Source of the DNA: Phycisphaerae bacterium
GTDB lineage: Bacteria > Planctomycetota > Phycisphaerae > Sedimentisphaerales > Anaerobacaceae
DNA: 64,000 bases
Direction of reading: 5' to 3'
NCBI GenBank assembly: GCA_017993835.1
Contig: JAGOLX010000019.1
Location: forward strand, 1-64,000
This document shows positions 50,559 through 60,300 of this stretch, one piece after another (positions within the stretch are counted from its first letter, which is position 1; the number at the start of each line of letters is the position of its first letter). Position numbers and translations under genes: made by a program. The notes below the pieces were generated by a model. That model was not told the DNA's origin. It worked only from the letters and a program-made list of their open reading frames with translations, and did not search any database.

Positions 50559-50660
50559 CATTTACTGTTTGCGATGAACGGTTTACAATCGGTTGCCGGC
50601 GCCGCTGCCTTTGGGGCGGCGCGAGCCCAATAGTAAATCGTAAATCGCAAATAGTAAATG
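50559..50660. repeat. Hairpin element with 34-base imperfect arms between divergent genes
   Basis: Left arm 50559-50592 (CATTTACTGTTTGCGAT...) and right arm 50627-50660 match in inverted orientation at about 27 of 34 positions; the centre is GC-rich (GCCGGCGCCGCTGCC). The right arm contains 7-base direct steps TAAATCG, TAAATCG, CAAATAG, TAAATGA. It resembles miniature inverted-repeat elements. It occupies the whole promoter region of both flanking genes. Confidence 0.75.
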
Positions 50661-50674
50661 ACTTGGGGATCAAC

Positions 50675-51208
50675 ATGATCGAGCTGCTCAGAGCCCGCCG
50701 GAGTATTCGCGAGTACGAAGACCGAGCCATCGAGCCCGAGAAGGTGGAACTGCTGAAGGAAGCGGCGCTGCGCTCGCCTTCATCGAGGAACATTGACCCA
50801 TGGGAGTTCGTCCTCGTGGACGACCGCGCGCTGCTGAAGAAGCTGTCTCACTGCAAGCCGCACGGCGTGGACTTCCTTGCCCGGGCGCCGCTGGGCATCG
50901 TCATCTGCGCCGACAGTCGGGCCAGCGATGTCTGGATCGAAGACTGCTCCATCGCCGCGATCCTCGTGCAAATGACCGCCCAGTCGATCGGCCTGGGCAG
51001 TTGCTGGATCCAGGTGCGGAACCGGATGTACGACGGCGTGATGAGTTCCGAGCAGTACGTCCAGACACTGCTGGCGGTCCCCGAACACATGAAGGTCGAG
51101 TGCATCATCGCCGTGGGCTATCCGGGCGAGCAACGCGAGCCGCTCCCGGCGGGAAGCCTCAAGGTCGCGAAGATCCGGACGAATGTCGTTGCCCAAGGTG
51201 AACCATGA
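50675..51208 (+). CDS. Nitroreductase-family flavoprotein
   Basis: This 177-residue protein starts at the ATG at 50675 after GGGG; a TTG at 50663 is less likely. Nitroreductase marks: ELLRARRSIREYEDRAI with the FMN-phosphate arginines, LRSPSSRNIDPWEFVLV, APLGIVICAD, WIEDCSIAAILVQMTAQSIGLGSCWIQVR and IIAVGYPGEQREP. Family members use FMN and NAD(P)H to reduce nitro or quinone compounds or other small molecules; the specific substrate is open. It overlaps the SGNH hydrolase start by ATGA, implying coupled translation. Confidence 0.9.
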   Translation: MIELLRARRSIREYEDRAIEPEKVELLKEAALRSPSSRNIDPWEFVLVDDRALLKKLSHCKPHGVDFLARAPLGIVICADSRASDVWIEDCSIAAILVQMTAQSIGLGSCWIQVRNRMYDGVMSSEQYVQTLLAVPEHMKVECIIAVGYPGEQREPLPAGSLKVAKIRTNVVAQGEP

Positions 51209-51924
51209 ACCAGGTTGTTCTTCTGCTCCAGATGGCGTTGTGGACCTTTCCCCAAGCCGCCGATGCGTCTGTGTTTCCGACGGCGACGCCAGAGCAGTAC
51301 CTGGCGACTGTCACGGCGGAGCTGACGCGTCAGTGGCCGCAGAACCGCACGGTCCATATCGTCTGCCACGGTCACAGCGTGCCCGCGGGGTATTTCAAAA
51401 CGCCGGTCGTGGAAACCTTCAACGCCTATCCGCACCTGCTGCACGTGGGGGTGAAGGAGCGATTCCCGTACGCGGTGGTGAACGTGATCGTCACGGCCAT
51501 CGGGGGAGAGAACGCGGAGTCCGGGGCGAAACGCTTCGAACGCGACGTGTTGGCGCTGCGACCGGACGTCGTCACTATCGACTACGGGCTCAATGACCGC
51601 GGCATCGGTCTGTCGCGAGCGGAAGCCGCGTGGAAATCGATGATCTCGCAAGCCAACGCCGCGGGGGTCAAGGTGGTCCTTCTGACGCCTACGCCGGACA
51701 TGGCGGCGAAGCTCGACGATCCGGCTGATCCTCTCAATCAACACGCGGAACAGATCCGCCGCCTGGCGCGGGAGAACGACGTTGCCCTCGTCGATAGTCT
51801 GGCCCGGTTCCAGGACCGCCTTCATGCAGGCGAGCCCCTGGACTCCTTCATGTCGCAGGGCAACCACCCGAACCGCAAAGGACACGAGGTCGTTGCGGCC
51901 GAGCTACTCAAGTGGTTTCACTGA
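51205..51924 (+). CDS. SGNH/GDSL-family hydrolase
   Basis: This 239-residue protein's ATG overlaps the nitroreductase stop. The N-terminus (MNQVVLLLQMALWTFPQAADA) looks like a signal peptide. SGNH blocks: VCHGHSVPAGY (block I, nucleophile Ser), TAIGGENAESG (block II Gly), TIDYGLNDRG (block III, G-x-N-D) and QGNHPNRKGHE (block V, catalytic His). It probably removes acetyl or other acyl esters from glycans, fitting the neighbouring rhamnosidase. Its 3' end overlaps that convergent gene by seven bases. Confidence 0.88.
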   Translation: MNQVVLLLQMALWTFPQAADASVFPTATPEQYLATVTAELTRQWPQNRTVHIVCHGHSVPAGYFKTPVVETFNAYPHLLHVGVKERFPYAVVNVIVTAIGGENAESGAKRFERDVLALRPDVVTIDYGLNDRGIGLSRAEAAWKSMISQANAAGVKVVLLTPTPDMAAKLDDPADPLNQHAEQIRRLARENDVALVDSLARFQDRLHAGEPLDSFMSQGNHPNRKGHEVVAAELLKWFH

Positions 51925-54347
51925 ATCGCGATGTCGGACGGGCTGTCGTTCTGCAGAACGTATCCGGCGGGGACCTCGACATGGCAGAGGGTTTTCCCCG
52001 CGTCCTTCCACCAGCGAACGACGACCGGTCCCTGCGGCGTCATGAGCTTGCCCTCGCACCAGTCCAGGCCGACGTCCGCAATCTTCAGGTGAACGGTCTT
52101 CCTCTGAGTGTCCACTCCGCGGATGCCCACGAGATCGCGATAGAAGGTGTGGGCGACGTGCGAGGCGAATCCGTGATTGCAGCTTGCTTCGGCGCCGTTG
52201 TTCTCCCATAGCGTGCCCGTCCGGTCGGCCATGTAGAGGTAGTAGTCGGCGAGTTCCTTCTTGATCTGGGCGGGCCGGTTATAGCGACTCAAGAGCTCGA
52301 ATCGCAGGTAGTTGCCGACGAAGGCGTTGGCGGGATGGACCTCGGGGAAGGCGCCGGTAGCTTTCCGCTCAGGGCCGAACTGGTTGACCAGGCGGTCCCA
52401 GAGCTGGGCGTGGGTCTGCGGCGTGGCCACGTCGAAGAAGAACGCGAAGTACTGGCACACCTCGCTGCGGTTGCGCGTGACCTCCAGCCGGCCGTCCTTG
52501 CGGACCGCGTTGTCCACGAAGAACTCGCCGTCGAATGATTGCCGACGGATCGTTTCGCGGATCTGCTCGGCCTCCTCGCTGAGGCTCGGTTCGTCGTACA
52601 TCCGCCCGGCGGCATCCAGTGCCGCGGCGTACAGCATGTTGCTCGGATAGCTCACGTCCTGCACGAAGCTGTTGGCCTTGGACCACTCGACGAAGACCCA
52701 GCTCTGGAGTTTCTCGAGCAGGCCGTCGCGGTTCTTGAACTGCTGGAAGTAGTCGTTGAGGGCCTGGAGTCTCGGTTGCAGGTCGGCCACCAGCTTGTGG
52801 TCGCCGCTGCGGGCCTGGTATTCCTCGAGTTCGACGACGAACCAGATCGCCCAGTTGGGGATGAAGATGCCGTCGTAGTGGTCGGCCGGGTAGCACATGG
52901 GCAGCATGCCCTCGGGCAGGTGGGCGAAACTGGGCGGGAGGAGAAAGTTCTCCAGGAAGTTCGTCTCGATCTTCGTATTGCCGCACAGGTCGAAGGCGAC
53001 GCGGGAGGTGAAGAAGCTGTCGCAGAGCCAGCCGGCTCGCTCCCGCGAGGGACAATCCATGAAGATATCAACCGCATTCTGGCGGAACGTCTGCCTCGCG
53101 GCGTCGAAGATCCGGTTCAATCGCGGGTCGCTGCACGAGAAGGTCGCCTCATCCACCTCGGGATTGGCGTATTCCCGCAGATAGAGGCCCTTGACCTCGC
53201 AGTCGCCCGCCAGGACGTTCAGCTTGAGATATCGCAGCGTATAGGGTTCGAAGGACTCCAGACGATACGTGCCGGGTTGCAGCTCGTAGCAGACCGCATT
53301 GGCGCAGCCGAGCCGTTTGGAGTCCACGTCGTCCTGGGTGAGAACTTCGTCGAATGTGACATAGAGCGTCGTCGGCTTGGAGCATCGGACCCGTGCTCCG
53401 AGGAATCCGGTGAGATTTGTCCCCAGGTCGGCGATGGCAAAGGCGTTCTCGCCCAATGCGATGGCCTCATCGGGCTGGTGGAGTCTCTCTGTCTTGCTCG
53501 TGAAGACGGAGCGGATCTTCTGTAGTTCGGTCGTCTGCACGATTTCCAGTTCGGCCTCCGGATAGCCCTTCAATTGCGGCCCGACGTTCGTCAGCGAGCG
53601 GTCCTTCCACACGTTGGTCACAGGGACATTGCGCTGGAGCGTCCCCGTGGACAGGAGCCGAACGGGCTGGCGGGTCAGGAACTGCGGATATGCCACGCGC
53701 CGGACGAGGAGTCCTCGCGCGGGGGTCGCCGAGCAGGGGGCCTTGTCGGCCTGTGCGATGGGCCGATCCCACCACCGATCGTCTCCCTCGCGCAGGCGGT
53801 AGTACTCGGTGAAGGGACGCTGGAAGCTGAATCGCTGCACCTTCTGCACGCGGTGCGGGAGGACCTTCGCGTCGAAAGGGACCCCCTCGCCGGCGGTCGA
53901 GGCCAGGACGGTCCCATCGCAGACCACCTCCGCCTGGAGGAAGGCGGGCTCGTCGAGCAGGTAGTAGCTGTTGGCGTTGTAGCCCGCCGCTTCGATGGCG
54001 ATGACGTTGTTCCTCTCGCGAAGGAGGCTCTGGAGGGGCCACTCATCGACGCGGGACCAGCCGTGAGGGCCTCGGGCGGGTCCGTGTCCCACGAAGGTCC
54101 CGTTCACGTACAGGCGGTAGAGGGTCGATGCTGTGAGGCGAATGATGGATCGGTCCGGGGCGGGACAATCGAAGGCGGCGCGGAATCCCACGAACAGGTT
54201 CATTTCTGTCTGTCGGTCCGTGACCCAGATGGGCTTGGCAGAGGCGAACGATGCTTTCTCTGCCTGGGCATATCCTCCCGGCGCCAGCAGCGACGTTGTC
54301 AGGATGGCGACAAGCGTGGCATTGCGAACGAATCTGGTATCTGTCAT
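51918..54347 (-). CDS. Secreted GH78-type alpha-L-rhamnosidase
   Basis: This 809-residue protein starts after AAGGGGCAAGATC. Signal peptide at 1-28 (LVAILTTSLLAPGGYAQA). N-terminal beta-sandwich modules (YRLYVNGTFVGHGPARG, LLRERNNVIAIEAAGYNANS) are followed by the (alpha/alpha)6 barrel, whose start shows the family motif DCPSRERAGWLCDSFF with the catalytic-site acidic residues, then MLPMCYPADHYDGIFIPNWAIWFV and LWENNGAEASCNHGFASHV. A C-terminal beta domain closes it (IGVDWCEGKLMTPQGPVVV type). It releases terminal L-rhamnose from glycans outside the cytoplasm. The usual motif has Gly where Leu-Cys occurs (GWLCD in place of GWxGD), so activity deserves confirmation. Confidence 0.85.
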   Translation of the reverse strand: MTDTRFVRNATLVAILTTSLLAPGGYAQAEKASFASAKPIWVTDRQTEMNLFVGFRAAFDCPAPDRSIIRLTASTLYRLYVNGTFVGHGPARGPHGWSRVDEWPLQSLLRERNNVIAIEAAGYNANSYYLLDEPAFLQAEVVCDGTVLASTAGEGVPFDAKVLPHRVQKVQRFSFQRPFTEYYRLREGDDRWWDRPIAQADKAPCSATPARGLLVRRVAYPQFLTRQPVRLLSTGTLQRNVPVTNVWKDRSLTNVGPQLKGYPEAELEIVQTTELQKIRSVFTSKTERLHQPDEAIALGENAFAIADLGTNLTGFLGARVRCSKPTTLYVTFDEVLTQDDVDSKRLGCANAVCYELQPGTYRLESFEPYTLRYLKLNVLAGDCEVKGLYLREYANPEVDEATFSCSDPRLNRIFDAARQTFRQNAVDIFMDCPSRERAGWLCDSFFTSRVAFDLCGNTKIETNFLENFLLPPSFAHLPEGMLPMCYPADHYDGIFIPNWAIWFVVELEEYQARSGDHKLVADLQPRLQALNDYFQQFKNRDGLLEKLQSWVFVEWSKANSFVQDVSYPSNMLYAAALDAAGRMYDEPSLSEEAEQIRETIRRQSFDGEFFVDNAVRKDGRLEVTRNRSEVCQYFAFFFDVATPQTHAQLWDRLVNQFGPERKATGAFPEVHPANAFVGNYLRFELLSRYNRPAQIKKELADYYLYMADRTGTLWENNGAEASCNHGFASHVAHTFYRDLVGIRGVDTQRKTVHLKIADVGLDWCEGKLMTPQGPVVVRWWKDAGKTLCHVEVPAGYVLQNDSPSDIAIQ

Positions 54348-54636
54348 GATCTTGCCCCTTCAAATCGATTTTCGCGTATGAAAACGCGATTCGGACCTTT
54401 GTGCAAGGCGGCGTGCGTTTTTTTTGATTTTCTTTTTGCGTGGCGCGTCTATCCCAGAGAAGGAGATGCGGCACGGGCCGGTGGTCCGTGCCCTCTGCCC
54501 GGCTTCGCCATGCCATGTGGGTTCCCGCTTGACAGGGCGCCGAGCGGGCGGTACAGATGCCGACATCCTGCTTCAAGCGGCCTCGTGCCTCCTGTGGAGG
54601 GAGGAACGCCGCGAGACCCGATGAAAGGGCACGACA
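54348..54636. promoter_or_regulatory. Divergent region upstream of the flotillin operon
   Basis: It contains a T-rich run (54418-54440), a hairpin GGCACGG/CCGTGCC (about 54469-54491), and a candidate promoter TTGACA (54529-54534), 17 bases, TACAGA (54552-54557). The -10 is weak, the -35 perfect. The ATG at 54637 lies ~75 bases further on. Confidence 0.4.
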
Positions 54637-55308
54637 ATGATCGAGTTTGTCACAGCCGCCTTTGCACTGCCGAATGTGGTGTTCACGTCGCTGCTGCTGG
54701 TCTGTGGGCTCTACTGGATCATGGTGATCCTCGGAGTGCTCGACGTCGACGTGTTCCATGTCGATCTCGGAGATGGCGGCTTCGACGCCGATGCGGACGT
54801 GGACGTGGATTCCGGGGTGGATGCAGGCGGGTTAGAGCCCGGCGTCCTCCACTCGATCCTGCACTTCTTCTACCTGGGCGAGGTCCCGACGATGCTCCTG
54901 GTGAGCGTCATGGTCCTGAGCCTGTGGACCTTCTCCATGCTCGGCAACCACTACCTGAATCCCCAGGGTTCAGTGGCGATGATGGTTGCGGTCTTCTTCG
55001 GCGATCTGGCGATCAGCACGCTCGTGCTGCGATTCGTCGCTTTTCCACTGCGGAAACTGTACATTCTGCTCAACAAGGACTACAATGCCCCGAGTGACGT
55101 GGTGGGACAGGCGTGTCGTGTGGTCACGACCCAGGTGACAAACGAGAAGATGGGGCAGGTGGAGGTGCCCACGAAGGGAGCCCCCATCTTACTGAACGCG
55201 ATGGCTCGCGACGCGCATGTGTTCCAAAGAGGCGAATCGGCGGTCGTCGTAAAAAAGGATGGCGATAAGGGAATTTATCTAATAGCCCCCATGAAGTTGG
55301 AGAGATGA
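54637..55308 (+). CDS. YqiJ-like (DUF1449) membrane protein with OB-type domain
   Basis: This 223-residue protein has membrane spans at ~10-33 (NVVFTSLLLVCGLYWIMVILG), ~85-105 (TMLLVSVMVLSLWTFSML) and ~113-135 (VAMMVAVFFGDLAISTLVL), and an aspartate-rich loop DLGDGGFDADADVDVD between the first two. The C-terminal ~70 residues form an NfeD/OB-like beta-barrel (GQACRVVTTQVTNEKMGQVEV, ESAVVVKKDGDKGIYLI). In E. coli, yqiJ precedes the flotillin gene yqiK; the same order here (one-base gap to the flotillin) supports the call. It probably assembles with the flotillin in membrane microdomains. Confidence 0.85.
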   Translation: MIEFVTAAFALPNVVFTSLLLVCGLYWIMVILGVLDVDVFHVDLGDGGFDADADVDVDSGVDAGGLEPGVLHSILHFFYLGEVPTMLLVSVMVLSLWTFSMLGNHYLNPQGSVAMMVAVFFGDLAISTLVLRFVAFPLRKLYILLNKDYNAPSDVVGQACRVVTTQVTNEKMGQVEVPTKGAPILLNAMARDAHVFQRGESAVVVKKDGDKGIYLIAPMKLER

Positions 55309-55309
55309 C

Positions 55310-57307
55310 ATGTTAGCGTTTGCAGATGAGATGGTGGCGACATTGGTTGTGTTCATCGTCCTGTTTGGCGTGGGTTTCCTCGCGCTGCTGATCAAGTGCT
55401 ACTGCAAGGTCCGCCAGGGCCAGGCGCTGATTCGCAACGGCGTCGGTGGGACGCGCGTCAGCTTCTCCGGCATGTTCGTCATTCCGGTCCTGCACCGCGC
55501 GGAGTACATGGACATCTCGGTCAAGCGGATCGAGATCGACCGTCGTGCCGAGCAGGGTCTGATCTGCAAGGACAACCTGCGGGCGGACATCGTGGTCGCT
55601 TTCTTCGTGCGGGTCAACAACACGATGCAGGACGTGATCAAGGTGGCCCAGTCCCTCGGCTGTGTCCGCGCCTCGGATCGGCAGGCCCTCGTGGAACTGT
55701 TCGACGCCAAGTTCTCCGAGGCCCTCAAGACGGTCGGCAAGCAGTTCGATTTCTCTGAGCTGTATACGAATCGGATGCGATTCCGCGAGCAGATCCTGGA
55801 TATTATCGGGACCGACCTGAGCGGGTACATTCTCGAAGACGCCGCCATCGACTATCTCGAACAGACGGATAAGGCGCTCTTGAAGCCGGACAACATCCTC
55901 GATGCGGAGGGCATCAAGAAGATCACCCTGCTGACTGCGGAGCAGTTCGAGCTGGCCAACGCCCGCGAGCGGGAAAAGGACAAGACCATCACCCGCCAGA
56001 ACGTCGAGGCGCAAGAGGCCATTCTGGAACTCAACAGGCAGTTGGCGGAGGCGCAGGCCAAGCAGAAGCGTGAGATTGAGTCCGTCCAGGCGAGAGAGGA
56101 TGCCGAGGCCAAGAAGGTCCAACAGGCCGAGCGGGAGAAGGCAGAAAAGGCGCGGATCGCAGCCGACGAAGAGATCGCAGTCGCCGATGAGAACAAGCAG
56201 CGTCAGATCATCGTCGCCCGACGCAGCAAAGAGCGGACGGACGCGGTCGAGGCGCAGCGGGTTGAGCGGGACCGGGATCTGGAGGCTACGGAGCGTCTGC
56301 GGGTCGTGTCCATCGCCCAGGTCGGCAAGGACAAGGCGGTCGAAGGCGAGAAGAAGCAGCTCCAGGGGGTCATCCGCGAGCGCGTGATCGTCGAGAAATC
56401 CGTCGCGGAAGAGGAAGAGCGGATCAAGGACGTCCGCGAGTTCTGTGGTGCCGACCGTCACAAGAAGGTCCAAATCACCCAGGCGGAGGAAGAGGCCGAG
56501 CAGGCTCTGGTCAAGAACATCAAGGAAGCGGAAGCTTCGAAGAAGGCCGCGGAGTTCTACGCCCAGCAGCAGCTCATCGAGGCCGAAGCCAATGTCAAGG
56601 CCGCCGAGAAGAACGCCGACGCCAAGAAGACCCTGGCCGCCGCATCGGTCAAGGAGTATGCGGTGGAGGGCACCGCGCAAGCGGAGGTCATGCAGATCAA
56701 GGCGGTCGCCATCGAGAAGCAGGGGACGGCAGAGGCCAAGGTCCTGGAACTCAAGTACCACGCGGAAGCCGACGGCATCCGCGACAAGGCCGATGCGATG
56801 AAGCTCTTCGACGCGGTGGGCAAAGACCACGAGGAGTTCAAGCTCCGGCTCAACAAGGACCGCGACATCGAGCTGGCGGAGATCAACGTCCGCAAGGACA
56901 TCGCCCAGGAGCAGGCGAAGATCGTCTCCGAGGGCCTCAAGAGCGCCAAGATCGAAATCGTGGGCGGCGAGAACCGCTTCTTCGAGCGGCTGGTCAACTC
57001 CATCACGACCGGCAAGAGCGTCGACGGCATGGTCTCGCACAGCAAGGTCCTGGGCGAGGTCCGCGGCGCCCTGCTGGGACCGGATGCCGAGGGGGCGAAG
57101 GACCGCATCCGCGAGTGTATCTCGCAGTTCGGACTGGGCACGGAAGACATCAAGAACCTGACGATCTCCGCGCTCGTGGTGAAGCTGATCGCGAAGGCAG
57201 ACACGGAACAGAAGGGCATTCTGAAGGGCATCCTCGATACGATCAAGGAGCTGGGGATCGGGGACACGCCGGCGCGCGAGTGGGTGGCCGGTCCCGTCGT
57301 CAAGTAA
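55310..57307 (+). CDS. Flotillin/YqiK-family membrane protein
   Basis: This 665-residue protein has one N-terminal membrane segment (ATLVVFIVLFGVGFLALLI, ~10-28), an SPFH/band-7 domain at ~35-190 (LIRNGVGGTRVSFSGMFVIP, VKRIEIDRRAEQGLICKDNL, DIVVAFFVRVN, GYILEDAAIDYLEQTDKALL), then a long coiled coil to ~530 rich in AE/KA repeats (AEAQAKQKREIESVQ, EAEANVKAAEKNADAKKTLA). The C-terminal ~120 residues carry a glycine/valine-rich oligomerisation segment (LGVGDTP-type GIGDTPAREWVAG). Flotillins scaffold membrane microdomains. It is longer than E. coli YqiK (~550). The downstream giant ATPase begins 27 bases later, so the three genes form an operon. Confidence 0.92.
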   Translation: MLAFADEMVATLVVFIVLFGVGFLALLIKCYCKVRQGQALIRNGVGGTRVSFSGMFVIPVLHRAEYMDISVKRIEIDRRAEQGLICKDNLRADIVVAFFVRVNNTMQDVIKVAQSLGCVRASDRQALVELFDAKFSEALKTVGKQFDFSELYTNRMRFREQILDIIGTDLSGYILEDAAIDYLEQTDKALLKPDNILDAEGIKKITLLTAEQFELANAREREKDKTITRQNVEAQEAILELNRQLAEAQAKQKREIESVQAREDAEAKKVQQAEREKAEKARIAADEEIAVADENKQRQIIVARRSKERTDAVEAQRVERDRDLEATERLRVVSIAQVGKDKAVEGEKKQLQGVIRERVIVEKSVAEEEERIKDVREFCGADRHKKVQITQAEEEAEQALVKNIKEAEASKKAAEFYAQQQLIEAEANVKAAEKNADAKKTLAAASVKEYAVEGTAQAEVMQIKAVAIEKQGTAEAKVLELKYHAEADGIRDKADAMKLFDAVGKDHEEFKLRLNKDRDIELAEINVRKDIAQEQAKIVSEGLKSAKIEIVGGENRFFERLVNSITTGKSVDGMVSHSKVLGEVRGALLGPDAEGAKDRIRECISQFGLGTEDIKNLTISALVVKLIAKADTEQKGILKGILDTIKELGIGDTPAREWVAGPVVK

Positions 57308-57334
57308 CCCGGTGACGTTGCAGAGGACGTGAGC

Positions 57335-60300
57335 ATGGAAACCAACGGCACGGGCGAGAAGGCCGCCGAGGCGCAGGACCAGGGTCCGATTCGCAACGGG
57401 ACCTACGAGATCCTCCGCAATCGCCTCGCGAGTCACGGCAAGGAGCTGCGCGTCCGGCTCGACAAGCTGAACCAGGCCCGCAAGGCGGTCTTCGGCGGCG
57501 TCGATACCCGCCTGCTCTCCAGCCAGCGGATCTCGACGGCGAACAACTGTGTGCCGCGCGACATGGTCCCGGTCGGCGACCGGTTCATCTTTGGGTACAA
57601 CGTCTTCGTCGGCTTGCGGGCGGAGACGAAGCTGGAAGACGTGTTCGCGATCTATCAGTGGAAGGGCGGCGCGTTCGTGTCCTGCCCGCTCGATGCGATC
57701 CGCGATCCGCAGTTCGAGACCGATTTCAAGAACCTCTACCGCTACTACCGCAAGACCGTCTTCGCCAAGTTCTCGGTGATCGGCCACCATCTGTACATGA
57801 TCTTCCGCGTGGGGCGCGAGGTCGTGGACATCAAGGCGTTCAAATGGCTCATTGAGGGCAACACGCTGCAATACGTGGACGCCCGCAGTGAGCACGAGTG
57901 CGGCTTCCCCGCGCAGCACCAATTCGAGTGGCGACGGACGACGCAGGACATGATCCGCCAGGGGAAGAACCCGCACATCTCGATCGAGGACCGCGTCTTC
58001 GTCGAGACCATCGGCGGCGACCTGACCATCAAGATCGAGAACAACACGGAAACCGGCAAGGGCATCTACTCCGAGCCGGTAGACAACGCAGACCAGACGC
58101 TCAACGATGCGGAGATTTACTATGCCGTCATCGGCAACGTGATCGTGCTGAAGGTGCGTCCCTACGAGGAGAAGAGGTTCCGCTATTTCCTCTACAATGA
58201 GAAGGTCCGCAAGGCGATTCGTCTGGACGCCATCGAGCAGGCGTGCCTGCTGCTGCCCGAGGACCATGGGCTGATCTTCGCCAAGGGGTACTATCTCCAG
58301 ACCGGCGAGATCAAGCAGTTCGAGCTCCAGACGGACGACATGGTCTTCGAGAAACGCCTGGATTCACCCAATGGCGAAGACTACCTGTACGTCTTTCACA
58401 ACCGCCACGTCGGCGTCTACATCCTGCTCTCGTACAACCTCATCGAGCAGAAGGTCGGCACGCCTGTCGTCTGCAACGGCTACTCGCTCTTCGAAGACGG
58501 CATGCTCGTCCACTTCCGCGCGGACAGCGAGGCCAAGAGACACCACGTCCTGCAGCTCTGGCAGACTCCCTACTACGGCCCGGACTTCCACGTGCCCGTC
58601 AAGCAGGAGACCGAGCTGTACAAGATCGGCAACCGGGACATCGTCCGCTGCATGGCCGAGTGTACGGAGATTCTGGCTCTGGCCGGACGGGAAGAGACGT
58701 ACTTGAATCTCTATCTCGACATCGCCCGCAAGGCCGAGGAGATTCAGGACGCCTACTTCTGGATCGCGTCGCCCGAGACGTTTCATCTCGACGAGCCGCT
58801 GGCGGGGATCCGGCAGGCGGCGCAGGCCGCGGTCGATGAGTACGAGAAGGTCGTCCGGACGAAGGCCAACACGAAGGCGGAGATCGACAAGGTCGTCGGG
58901 ACCGTTCGGGAGATCATCGCGGCGCTCGACTACGACCACATCGATGAGATCGGCGAGTACGTCGAGCACCTGACGAGACTCCGCGCGATTCGCGGCACCA
59001 TCATTTCGCTGCGGGACCTCCGCTACGCAGATGTCGAGACGATCACTTCTTTGGAGAAGGAGGTCGCCGAGCACACGGAGAAGCTCTCGCGTTTGTGCGT
59101 GGAGTTCCTGCTCAAGCCCGAGTCGCTGGATCCCTATCGCAAGACCGCCGAGGAGCAGAAACAGCGAGTGCCCGATCTGGCCAAGGTCGCCGACGCCAAA
59201 CAGTTGCAGCAGCAGGTGGCCGAGACTGCTGCGGGTCTGGAGATGCTCACCGACGTGGTCAGCAACCTCAAGATCGAAGACGCCACCCAGACGATCGCGG
59301 TCATCGATCACATTTCGCTGGTCTACTCGCAGGTCAACCAGGTCAAGTCGGCTCTGACGAATCGGCTCAAGGAGCTGGGACGGGTCGAGGGTCGGGCGGA
59401 GTTCACGTCACAACTCAAGCTCATCGATCAATCCGTCATCAGTTACCTCGATGTCTGCGACACGCCGGAGAAGTGCCAGGAGTATCTCACCAAAGCGATG
59501 GTCCAGCTCGAGACGCTGGAGGGCAAGTTCGCGGACTTCGACGAATTCATCGTCCAGCTCACGGAGAAGCGTGAGGAGGTCTGCGACGCGTTCGAGTCCC
59601 GCAAGGTCCGTCTCCTTGCGGAGCGCAACCAGCGGGCCTCCGCGCTGATGGCCTCCGCGGAGCGGATTCTCAAGGGCGTCACGAACCGTGTTCGGACCCT
59701 GACCGAGATCGACCAGATCAACGGGTACTTCGCTTCGGACCTGATGATCGACCGCGTTCGTGAGACCATCGAGCAATTGAAGGCCCTGGGTGACGCGGTC
59801 AAAGCCGAGGACATCGCCAACCGGCTCAAGACCATCCACCAGGACACGATCCGCCAACTGAAGGACAAACAGGCCCTTTACGAAGACGATGACCGGATCA
59901 TTCGCCTGGGCAACCACCGATTCGCGGTCAATCGCCAGCCGCTCGAAGGGACCGTCGTCCAGAAGGACGGACGCCTGTGTTTCCACCTGACCGGCACCGG
60001 GTTCTTCGAGCCGATGGAAGACCAGACGCTGGAGCAGACGAGGGACGTCTGGGACCTGACCCTGGTCTCCGAGACGCCCGAGGTGTACCGGGCCGAGTAC
60101 CTGGCGTTCAAGATGTTCCAGAGCCTGCTGGCCGGTCCGGCGGCCGACATGGAAGCCGTCCGCGCGCTGCCGCCGGCAGAAGTTCTCACGCGGGTGCAGA
60201 GCTTCATGGGACCGCGCTACGATGAGGGCTACATCAAGGGCGTTCACGATCACGACGCCGCGATGATTCTGTGGGCGCTGCTCGACATCCGCTCGACGGC

